This document shows positions 15,917-23,407 of a stretch of 39,090 bases of DNA, piece by piece (position 1 is the first letter of the stretch; each line of letters begins with the position of its first letter). A model generated the notes under the pieces. It was not told where the DNA came from and searched no databases. It saw only the letters and a list, made by a program, of their open reading frames with translations. The position numbers and the translations under genes are program-made. This stretch comes from Spirochaetia bacterium (GTDB taxonomy: Bacteria; Spirochaetota; Spirochaetia; Treponematales; Treponemataceae), in assembly GCA_900767955.1 (NCBI GenBank), contig CAAGBC010000045.1, forward strand, positions 1-39,090. Reading direction: 5' to 3'.

Positions 15917-17128
15917 CTATTTTATTCCCATAATCAAACAGGAATTAGCTCCACCAAAAGCAAAAGAATTTGACATACAAATTTTTACTTTTCCAGTATT
16001 TTCCCATTTATTATCTTTACCCACAAAATTCAAAACAGGTAATTCAGAATCCTGAACTCCGTCCCAAACTTGCACTGGTAATTTTATTTCATCTTTATTT
16101 TTTGATTGATTATTCACAATAGAAAAATAACAAATTGCTGCTTCCAACGCTCCTGCAGCCCCCAAGGTGTGCCCCGTCATTGGTTTTGTTGTACTCACAG
16201 GAACTTTATAATTTCCAAACACAGAATCAACAGCTTTTGCTTCCATAGAATCATTAAACTTTGTTCCTGTTCCGTGAAGATTTACATAATCAATATCTGT
16301 TGGATTTAATTCTGCACGAGTCAACGCTTGTTTCATCGCACAAGAAGCGCCAACTCCAGAAGGGTCAGGGGAAGTCATGTGATAAGCATCAGCAGATTCA
16401 CCATAACCAAGTAATTCCACAGGTAAAGAAACTTCATCAAGTTTGTCAGCAGTAACAACAAAAAAAGCAGCTGCTTCACCTAATGTAATTCCATGTCTGT
16501 TTGCGCTAAAAGGATTTGTCACTTCTGAAGAAACTGCTTCCAAAGAATCAAACCCCATTAAAACAGTATTACTTGCAATATCAACTCCGCCAGCAATTAC
16601 TGCATCACAAATTCCTGATTTAATTAATTCAGCAGCTTTAATAATTGCACCAGCACTAGATGAACAAGCTGTACTAAATGTTAATGTTGGTCCTTTTAAT
16701 CCATATTTTTCTGAAATAAAAGTAGAAACATAATCAGCACCCTGAATTTCAAGAGAATAATCTTCTGGAAAAACACCGTCACTAAAATATTTTCTGTGTC
16801 CTGCAAGAGAAAGTTCAGTTCCATTATCACAAGAACCAACACAAACTCCAATTTTATCTGCTGAATATTTTTCTTTTGCTAAACTAATTTGCGCTTCAAG
16901 TCCCACAAGAGCTGCTTCTTCCAAAGACATAATACGCATTTTATATTTTGAAGATGTTTCTTTTAATACTGAATCGTTAACTTGACCTACAAAAAAACTT
17001 TTTTCATTTAACGCTGAAACTTTTTTGATTCCGCTTTGATTACCTGATGTAACACTTTGCCAAAGTTCACCACCAGAAATTCCTGCACCACATAAAACAG
17101 AAGGTTCAGATAAATATATTTTTTTCAT
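15917..17128 (-). CDS. apeO: Aryl polyene beta-ketoacyl synthase (ApeO-like)
   Basis: A 403-residue ketosynthase with an intact triad: C155 (STACSSSAG), H285 (NLHGTGTKFND) and H320 (TGHTLGAAGAL). In characterised APE systems ApeO pairs with the truncated ApeC as an active KS plus chain-length factor that builds the polyene. The ATG at 17128 is chosen for GGGAG eight bases upstream; a GTG at 17164 would overlap the apeN end by eight bases. It follows apeN in the promoter-proximal part of the second transcription unit. Confidence 0.9.
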   Translation of the reverse strand: MKKIYLSEPSVLCGAGISGGELWQSVTSGNQSGIKKVSALNEKSFFVGQVNDSVLKETSSKYKMRIMSLEEAALVGLEAQISLAKEKYSADKIGVCVGSCDNGTELSLAGHRKYFSDGVFPEDYSLEIQGADYVSTFISEKYGLKGPTLTFSTACSSSAGAIIKAAELIKSGICDAVIAGGVDIASNTVLMGFDSLEAVSSEVTNPFSANRHGITLGEAAAFFVVTADKLDEVSLPVELLGYGESADAYHMTSPDPSGVGASCAMKQALTRAELNPTDIDYVNLHGTGTKFNDSMEAKAVDSVFGNYKVPVSTTKPMTGHTLGAAGALEAAICYFSIVNNQSKNKDEIKLPVQVWDGVQDSELPVLNFVGKDNKWENTGKVKICMSNSFAFGGANSCLIMGIK

Positions 17129-17156
17129 TAATTTGCTCCCACTACTGATAATATTT

Positions 17157-17756
17157 TTATTCACCTTCAGTTAGTACATATTTATAATTACGAAGCTTAT
17201 TTTCAATAGTCAAAACTCCGTCTTTTTGTTTAATTTCTTCTATTATATTGTTTTTATTTTTTATCAAACGAACTTTTGTTCCATCTTCCAATGTTTCACT
17301 AGAAAAATCTAAACCCAACATAGATAACGCTTGTTGCAAAGCTTCAGATTTATAATAAGCAAATTGTAAATCCGCAATAATATATTCAGCCTTTAGCTTT
17401 TTTGGAAAAATACTTGATTCAAATAAAACTGCATTTCCATCATAATTTAAGTCTCCCATTCCTGAACCTAAATCATTAAATAATGAAAGAAATATTCCGT
17501 TTGAATCTGCTTGAAGATATGAATTTATTGAAAATGAATTGTCCCCAAAGGAACCTTGCAATAATTGAACTTTATCAATATTCCCTTGAATATTTTCTGG
17601 AGAAAGCAGATAAAATTTCTTTGTATTTGTTATATAAACAGGATTTATTTCAGATTTTTGTATGCTTTTTGTTGTAGAACAAGAAATTAGAAAAATAGAA
17701 GTAGATAAAAGTATTAAGATTTTTTTTATAAAATTATGATGTAAAATTACTTTCAT
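17157..17756 (-). CDS. apeN: DUF3261 lipoprotein of the aryl polyene cluster (ApeN-like)
   Basis: A 199-residue lipoprotein with a signal peptide and lipobox LISC (Cys about residue 26). The body matches DUF3261, typical of APE clusters: a LolB-like fold with FESSIFPKKLKAEYIIADLQFAYYKSEALQQAL (given here as pieces FESSIFPKKLKAEYI and ADLQFAYY). With the LolA-like and MMPL proteins it probably forms the envelope transport line for the APE lipid, acting as outer-membrane receptor. No Shine-Dalgarno precedes the only Met, and a promoter lies right next to it, so the mRNA may be leaderless. Confidence 0.85.
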   Translation of the reverse strand: MKVILHHNFIKKILILLSTSIFLISCSTTKSIQKSEINPVYITNTKKFYLLSPENIQGNIDKVQLLQGSFGDNSFSINSYLQADSNGIFLSLFNDLGSGMGDLNYDGNAVLFESSIFPKKLKAEYIIADLQFAYYKSEALQQALSMLGLDFSSETLEDGTKVRLIKNKNNIIEEIKQKDGVLTIENKLRNYKYVLTEGE

Positions 17757-17765
17757 ATTGTTTCA

Positions 17766-17794
17766 ATAATAAATTTTATTTTATTGTTTATCAA
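17766..17794 (-). promoter_or_regulatory. Internal promoter before apeN
   Basis: On the minus strand TTGATA (17794-17789) and TATTAT (17771-17766) are exactly 17 bp apart, each 5 of 6 to consensus. The start codon begins at 17756, nine bases past the -10. It lies just behind a terminator and should start a second unit, apeN to apeR. Confidence 0.65.
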
Positions 17795-17801
17795 GTAGTA
17801 G

Positions 17802-17836
17802 AAAAAACAAGGCCGTATTCAACAAAATACAGCCTT
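17802..17836 (-). terminator. Intrinsic terminator inside the ape operon, after apeM
   Basis: On the minus strand an 11-bp stem AAGGCTGTATT / AATACGGCCTT (one G-U; 17836-17826 with 17819-17809) is followed by G and six T. It lies 18 bases past the MMPL stop, so the exporter ends one transcription unit fully or in part. Confidence 0.85.
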
Positions 17837-17853
17837 ATTCATTTTTTTATTTA

Positions 17854-20229
17854 TTAGAATTCTGCACGAGTATAGAATGTTGTACTAACAAATCCAGTTG
17901 ACAGCCCAATAAATATAGAAAGTCCCATCAAATGCACAGGAACAAAGCTACTCAATGCCAATGCTCCAAATGAAACCGCTGTTGTAAAGAATGAAAGTAT
18001 AATCGCATAAGATTCAAGATTTGCATATTCAGAATCTTCTTCGCGGCGTTCATTTTCAATCATGTAAATAACATAATCAAGTCCAAGCCCAAATGACAAA
18101 ATCATTCCTGTGATAGAAAAGAATTCCAAACTTATTCCGCAAGCAGCAAAAATTGCAGCAGTTACTAAAACAATTAGCAACGGAATAGATGTAATTTTTA
18201 ATGTTTGCTTCCAAGTATAGAAAATTTTCAAAATTATAAATAAAACAACATAAACAATGATGAATAATTTCAAAATCATTTTTGTTAATTTATCCAAATC
18301 TTCATTCATTCCACGAAGTTTACTAACAAAGAAAACATCGTCTACTTCATCAGCAATTTTTACATAAGCATCGTAATCTGTAACAGAAACAGGTAAAACA
18401 ACTGAATAATATTTTCCGTCAATTTCACCAATCCAAGCAGAAGAAACTAATTCAGTTATAAAATCAGGAACATTTTCTCCATAATAAATAAAATCTTCAG
18501 CAGATTTTTCAAAATCTTTTTGTAATTTTGTAGCAAAAGAAGAATCGTATCCTAACGCATCATACTGAGCTTGTGCCAATGGCATTAATTTTGCAACAGC
18601 TTCTCTAGATTTTTTCTGATGCTCAACAGATGGAACAAAACCAGATGTACTAACAAATCCACCTTTTGGTTTTCCTGCATTAAACGCTTTTAATTTTGCA
18701 GTAACTTGTTCTTCACGCTGCAAAGTATCTTGAACAGAATCACCACTTACAATAAACCAACCAGAAGGGCTGTATTGTAAAACTTTAGATGCAGTAATTT
18801 CATCTTGTAATTCTCGTCCTTCTTTTTCGTAAAGTTTTTCAACTTTATTTTCAACTTTTACATTTTTATGGAAAATTAATAACATTCCAATTGAAACAAC
18901 AAACAAACAAGTAACAACAATTCGTCCCACAAGTTTTTTGTTATACCAAGATGGAGTTTTAATAAATCTTGCTAAAGCAACTTTTCTTCCATGTTCAGGA
19001 ATTGGAATATATGGATACAATGCAATAACAGAAAGGAATGTACTTAAAAGACCTGACATTGTAAAAATTGCCATTTGCTTCAACAAATTAAACGGAGCAA
19101 AAACAAGAACTAAATAACATAGCTCAGTAGAAACTAATGAAAGAATCAATCCATTCATCAAATGCTTTCTTACATCTCTACCAGATGATAAATCTTTATT
19201 TCCTTTCCAACTTACAAAGTAATGCAAACTATAATCAATACAAGAACCAATCAAACTTGTTCCGAATACTAATGTAAGAATGTGCATTTTTTTGAATACA
19301 ATAATTGTTGTACAAAATGCTACAACCGTAGAAAGTATAATTGAACCAACAGAGAACAAAATTGGCTGTGGTCTTCTAAAGATGAACAATAAAACAGCCA
19401 AAACTGCAATCATAGAAATTGTCGAAATAAGTGTAATTTCAGAAGAAGCACTAGAGGAACTCTTATAACTGTGGAATGGAGTTCCTGAGTAAGTAAATTG
19501 AGTTCCATCTTTTTCAAGAGGATCACAAACTTCGTGAATTTGAATAATTGCGTTTGTTTTACTTGCTAACGCAGCTCCTTCTTTACTCAAAACTCCACGA
19601 ATCATTATGTACCAACGACCTTCTGTATATGAAGCCAAAACTCCATCTTTTACAGACATCTTAGTTCCAGAATCTTTAAGTGTTTCCAAATAATATTGAA
19701 GACAAGTATCTCCAATCATAAATGGGTCATCTTCCAAAGTTTCTAAGGAAGTCATCGTAAATGCACTATAAGCTTTTGCTAAAGCATTCTGTGCAAAATT
19801 TTCTGGACCATTTGGTGAATTAAGTAAATCGATAGTTTTATTATCTAATAAATTATATCTATATTTATTAATATAATTATAAGCATCTCCAAACGATGAT
19901 GTATCTTGAAATAATGAAATAGACTTAAATCTGGAACTTCCATTTAACTGATTAAATACATCAATTGCTACAGATTTTGCAACATCAAAATTTTCATTAG
20001 AAACAAGGATGAACACATTCTGTCCTGTAATTTCTGTTAATTTTTCATCAGCTGCACTAATTGCTTTGCTATCCACAGGTTTTGGAAGCATATTAAACAA
20101 ATCAGCATCAATTTTTATAGCACTAGGTTTAAAAATACATAATCCAAGGAATAACCCAATAATAATAAAGTGATAAATTCCCCAAAACTTTAAATATGTT
20201 TTATTTTGATGTGAAGATAGACTTTTCAT
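17854..20229 (-). CDS. apeM: MMPL/RND-family exporter of the aryl polyene cluster (ApeM-like)
   Basis: A 791-residue inner-membrane transporter in two related halves: one N-terminal helix (about 13-33), a large periplasmic loop, five helices from about 265 to 410 (starting TLISTISMIAVLAVLLFIF), a second helix near 435 and periplasmic loop, and five more helices at the C-terminus containing SFGLGLDYVIYMI. This is the MMPL layout, and such proteins move lipids out of the membrane. Here the cargo should be the APE lipid, handed to the LolA-like carrier. The gene overlaps the lolA-like stop by 29 bases, with GGAG inside the overlap. Confidence 0.92.
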   Translation of the reverse strand: MKSLSSHQNKTYLKFWGIYHFIIIGLFLGLCIFKPSAIKIDADLFNMLPKPVDSKAISAADEKLTEITGQNVFILVSNENFDVAKSVAIDVFNQLNGSSRFKSISLFQDTSSFGDAYNYINKYRYNLLDNKTIDLLNSPNGPENFAQNALAKAYSAFTMTSLETLEDDPFMIGDTCLQYYLETLKDSGTKMSVKDGVLASYTEGRWYIMIRGVLSKEGAALASKTNAIIQIHEVCDPLEKDGTQFTYSGTPFHSYKSSSSASSEITLISTISMIAVLAVLLFIFRRPQPILFSVGSIILSTVVAFCTTIIVFKKMHILTLVFGTSLIGSCIDYSLHYFVSWKGNKDLSSGRDVRKHLMNGLILSLVSTELCYLVLVFAPFNLLKQMAIFTMSGLLSTFLSVIALYPYIPIPEHGRKVALARFIKTPSWYNKKLVGRIVVTCLFVVSIGMLLIFHKNVKVENKVEKLYEKEGRELQDEITASKVLQYSPSGWFIVSGDSVQDTLQREEQVTAKLKAFNAGKPKGGFVSTSGFVPSVEHQKKSREAVAKLMPLAQAQYDALGYDSSFATKLQKDFEKSAEDFIYYGENVPDFITELVSSAWIGEIDGKYYSVVLPVSVTDYDAYVKIADEVDDVFFVSKLRGMNEDLDKLTKMILKLFIIVYVVLFIILKIFYTWKQTLKITSIPLLIVLVTAAIFAACGISLEFFSITGMILSFGLGLDYVIYMIENERREEDSEYANLESYAIILSFFTTAVSFGALALSSFVPVHLMGLSIFIGLSTGFVSTTFYTRAEF

Positions 20230-20833
20230 CTGCAGTTAACTCCTTTGGATAATTCTTATTTGTAAAAGTATAAGCGATTGTATCTCCAGAAGATTCTTCC
20301 ATAACAATTTTATCCATTTCTGCAAATGTTGGTGAATATGTTCCAGACACAGTTAACTTTTTTAATATCATTAGAACAGCATCATCTTTTGGCAATAATT
20401 CAGCTGTCCAAGCATTTCCATCCATTGAAAAACTTACATCAAAATTTGATTGCAACCCCACAATATTACCAGAAAAAATAGAAGACAAGGTTGTTGCAAT
20501 GCTTGAAAATATTTGATTAGAAGATGCATCAATAACATTCTTTGAACCATCAGGCATTGTCTGAATAATTGATGTCATTCCTACAACAATAGAAGATGGG
20601 AATGGCTTTTCAGTTTTCCACATAATTCCATCAAGGCTAAAAATAAATTTTCCACTTGATTTTAGTGAACGATTTACCTTTTTTATAGTTTTTACTTGTG
20701 AAAAATCACCTTTCATATTTGGATGTTCTGCTAATTTAGAACATACATTTTCTAGTGTAACAGTTTGAGCAAATGCAACGCTAGAAATAACTAATAAAAC
20801 AAAAGTTTTTAATAAATTTCTTTTAAGATTCAT
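20201..20833 (-). CDS. apeL: LolA-like periplasmic carrier (ApeL-like)
   Basis: A 210-residue LolA-fold protein with a signal peptide (cleavage after VAFA, about residue 22). The motif PNMKGDFSQVKTIKKVNRSLKSSGKF (in pieces: GDFSQVKTI and LKSSGKFIF) and DGIMWKTEKPFPSSIVVG are typical of outer-membrane lipoprotein carriers that open a half-barrel to hold acyl chains. In APE clusters this protein probably carries the APE lipid across the periplasm. GAGG precedes the ATG, which overlaps the thioesterase gene by 11 bases. Confidence 0.9.
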   Translation of the reverse strand: MNLKRNLLKTFVLLVISSVAFAQTVTLENVCSKLAEHPNMKGDFSQVKTIKKVNRSLKSSGKFIFSLDGIMWKTEKPFPSSIVVGMTSIIQTMPDGSKNVIDASSNQIFSSIATTLSSIFSGNIVGLQSNFDVSFSMDGNAWTAELLPKDDAVLMILKKLTVSGTYSPTFAEMDKIVMEESSGDTIAYTFTNKNYPKELTADEKSIFTSK

Positions 20834-21260
20834 ATTTTACCTCATTTAATAACTTTTCAACTCTCTGAATAAATAATGAAGGACTTTCAAACTGAGATTC
20901 ATTTGTTTCAAGATTCAAGGCCATTTGTGTTGTTTCAGCTTTTGTTGTAAGTTCACCATTACTATTGTAAATTTCATATTTTATTTTTATACGATTCTCA
21001 TATTCCAATAAAAAAGACTTAACTATAGCCTTTTCACCAAAATGTAAAGAACGTACATATTTTAAGTTTAATGTAGTTATTGGAAAAGCAAAACCGTCTT
21101 TTACCATTTCCTTATAACCATATCCAATTTTATCAAGTAAGGCACATCTTGCAATTTCTAAATACTTAACATAATTTCCGTGCCATACAACTTGCATTGC
21201 ATCTACATCAAAAAATTCTGCTGATACTTCTGTTTCTTCACTAACCAAATATTTATCCAT
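20823..21260 (-). CDS. apeK: Hotdog acyl thioesterase (ApeK-like, YbgC family)
   Basis: A 145-residue single-hotdog thioesterase of the 4-hydroxybenzoyl-CoA/YbgC type. The family motif is FFDVDAMQVVWHGNYVKYLE (16-35), with the catalytic Asp at D18 or D20. In APE synthesis it may release or edit ACP-bound chains. It lies between the acyltransferase and the LolA-like gene. The ATG is 16 bases after the upstream stop. Confidence 0.88.
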   Translation of the reverse strand: MDKYLVSEETEVSAEFFDVDAMQVVWHGNYVKYLEIARCALLDKIGYGYKEMVKDGFAFPITTLNLKYVRSLHFGEKAIVKSFLLEYENRIKIKYEIYNSNGELTTKAETTQMALNLETNESQFESPSLFIQRVEKLLNEVKYES

Positions 21261-21275
21261 TTTTCTATTCCCTAC

Positions 21276-22256
21276 CTACTCTTGTAACAACCAAAAATTA
21301 TAAAAATTATACCATTGATAAGGGAAATCTAAACATTTTTTTTCAAGAGAATGTATATATTCAGTACAAAGCTCATTTATGCGATTTTCTCTTTCTGAAC
21401 GAGGACAATCAAAATCAATATTAGATTTTTCAACAAAAATATGATTCTTTGGATTTAATGTTATAGTTTTGCTTCTTAATCCATAAACAAAATACACAGG
21501 AGCTTTTAATAATGCAGTCATCAAAAAAACTCCATAAGGAAAATCAGCATCTTTTCCAAGGAATTTTTGTCTAATATATCTTGTACGAACTCTTGCACTT
21601 GTTCTATCTGCAGCGACTACAACCAAACCGCCATTTTGAATACTTTCTTGTAAAGTACAAATTGTATCAGGTCCAATATCTGCTGCATCAATTACATTAA
21701 ATCGAACATTTGGATTTACTTCTTGCAAAGTTTTATTAAATTGTTCAGTTGATTTTAATTCCATAATTGTAGTAACAGGAACATTTCTTGAAACACCTGT
21801 TCTATTAAAACTAGAAAGACTTCTTAAAAGTTCAATATTTCCTAAATGTGAACCAATTAAAACAGCCCCTTTTCCAGAATCCAATAAATCAATTAAGTTT
21901 TGTAAATCATCATCATGTTTAATTAAATTTTCATAATTTTCTTTACCAAGCCAGCCCATCATTTTTTCTAAAACACATAATGAAAATGATGCTATTTGAT
22001 TAAAAGGACTAATTCTTCTTGGTGATTTTCCTTCAGAAAATTCTTTTAATTGTTTTTGATAAATTTTACATTCTGTTCTTGCACGACTAGAAAATATTAA
22101 ATAGAAAAAACTTACAGGTACGACTAAAATATAAACACACCAAGCAGGTAAATGAGATAACAAAATTAACAAAAGCTTTATTGGTTTATTACTTGAAACA
22201 ACTTCTTTTTCATCTGACCAATGAAGCATTTCTTCTGATTTTACGTTATTTTCCAC
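21276..22256 (-). CDS. apeJ2: LpxL/HtrB-like acyltransferase (C-terminal half of ApeJ elsewhere)
   Basis: A 326-residue lysophospholipid-type acyltransferase of the LpxL family. The HX4E catalytic motif is H137-E142 (GSHLGNIE), and an N-terminal amphipathic or membrane segment covers about 27-55. ADRTSARVRTRYIRQKFLG (202-220 region) suits the LpxL substrate site. In Proteobacteria as I recall, this domain is joined to the GT2 in one ApeJ protein; here it is separate and starts two bases after the glycosyltransferase stop, from a GTG. An internal ATG at 22229 is a possible later start. The symbol is mine, for the split gene. Confidence 0.85.
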   Translation of the reverse strand: MENNVKSEEMLHWSDEKEVVSSNKPIKLLLILLSHLPAWCVYILVVPVSFFYLIFSSRARTECKIYQKQLKEFSEGKSPRRISPFNQIASFSLCVLEKMMGWLGKENYENLIKHDDDLQNLIDLLDSGKGAVLIGSHLGNIELLRSLSSFNRTGVSRNVPVTTIMELKSTEQFNKTLQEVNPNVRFNVIDAADIGPDTICTLQESIQNGGLVVVAADRTSARVRTRYIRQKFLGKDADFPYGVFLMTALLKAPVYFVYGLRSKTITLNPKNHIFVEKSNIDFDCPRSERENRINELCTEYIHSLEKKCLDFPYQWYNFYNFWLLQE

Positions 22257-22258
22257 TA

Positions 22259-22999
22259 TTATTTCTTACCTATTTTTCTAAAAATTAGTATTGGTAAACG
22301 AACAATCATTCCAATTACAAGTCTTGCATAAGTAAATGATATTCTAACATTATCCCTAACCATTCTAAAATTAGAAACGCCATCAATAGGATAATTAACT
22401 TTTACAGATTCAGAAACAATTTTTACGCCTTTCCATGAAAGATGAACCAATATATCAATATCGTATCCCATTCTTCCATCTAAAATTACAGGACCAGATA
22501 TTAATTTATAATATGGCGCAACAGGATAAACTCTAAATCCAATCATTGCATCTTTTATTTCATTAGAAAGAGTTACAAAATGAATCCACGCGTTTGCAAT
22601 TTTTCTACCATTTACACGCTTTGCTGGAGCTGTTTCATCATATTCTGGGTATCCACAAATTACTGCTTCTGGATTTTTAGTAGAAACTTCCAAAAAGTGA
22701 CCAATTCTTCCGGCATCATGTTGCCCATCAGAATCTATTTGCAAAATATGAGAAAGCCCCATTTCATAAGCTTTTCTCACACCATCACTCATGGCTTTAC
22801 CTTTTCCACCATTTTTTTTGCGAGTAACAACTACAACTTGTGAATACTTTTGTGCAACTTCAGAAATAAATTTTTTATTTACTTCATCATTTCCATCGTC
22901 AACAACAATAATAGGAAACCCATATTCTGTAAGTTGCTTTACAACATATTCAATAGTAGCACCATGATTATATACAGGAACAACAAAACCGTAACTCAT
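22259..22999 (-). CDS. apeJ1: Family 2 glycosyltransferase (N-terminal half of ApeJ elsewhere)
   Basis: A 246-residue inverting GT-A glycosyltransferase of family GT2. VVPVYNHG (about 6-13), the VVDDGN strand and the metal-binding DSDGQHD show this. It probably adds a sugar to the lipid part of the aryl polyene, in line with the hexosamine-containing APE lipids described for other bacteria. The ATG at 22999 is a choice between two weak sites; a GTG at 23011 gives four more residues. It lies 18 bases after the dehydratase gene stop. Confidence 0.88.
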   Translation of the reverse strand: MSYGFVVPVYNHGATIEYVVKQLTEYGFPIIVVDDGNDEVNKKFISEVAQKYSQVVVVTRKKNGGKGKAMSDGVRKAYEMGLSHILQIDSDGQHDAGRIGHFLEVSTKNPEAVICGYPEYDETAPAKRVNGRKIANAWIHFVTLSNEIKDAMIGFRVYPVAPYYKLISGPVILDGRMGYDIDILVHLSWKGVKIVSESVKVNYPIDGVSNFRMVRDNVRISFTYARLVIGMIVRLPILIFRKIGKK

Positions 23000-23017
23000 T
23001 CTCTTTATCACAAATAA

Positions 23018-23386
23018 TTAGTTATATAAAACAGAAAAAGAACCAGAAGAATATGTTTTTCCTTCAACTTCTGCATCTGCCATTGTAAAAGAAATAGATT
23101 TTTTTTCTGTGTTATGAGCTAAATCCAATTTAATTTTTGTGTTTGGACGAATTGGTGCAGAAAATTTAATTCTTCTAATAGAAGGAACATAACGCTGAGT
23201 TCCAAAATATTTTTTAGAAAAGCGAGTAATTACTTCAAACTGTGCTACTGCTGGCAACAATTTAAATTCAGGAAAATGTCCATCAAAAAAATCACTTGTT
23301 TCTGGAATTACAAATTCCAATGTTATTTTATCTTCTGTTTGTTCAATAATTTTTTCATCAACAATGCTGTGTAAATTTGTTTCCAT
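23018..23386 (-). CDS. apeI: Aryl polyene dehydratase subunit (ApeI-like hotdog)
   Basis: A 122-residue hotdog protein of the FabZ/ApeI type. DFFDGHFPEFKLLPAVAQFE (about 33-52) contains the His of GHFP and, by eye against FabZ, the Glu of the active helix (AQFEVI). It should be the catalytic partner in an ApeI:ApeP dehydratase complex. The ATG at 23386 is chosen because GGAGG lies eight bases upstream; an earlier ATG at 23401 includes that site. Confidence 0.9.
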   Translation of the reverse strand: METNLHSIVDEKIIEQTEDKITLEFVIPETSDFFDGHFPEFKLLPAVAQFEVITRFSKKYFGTQRYVPSIRRIKFSAPIRPNTKIKLDLAHNTEKKSISFTMADAEVEGKTYSSGSFSVLYN

Positions 23387-23407
23387 CTTTAATTCCTCCA
23401 ATTTTTC

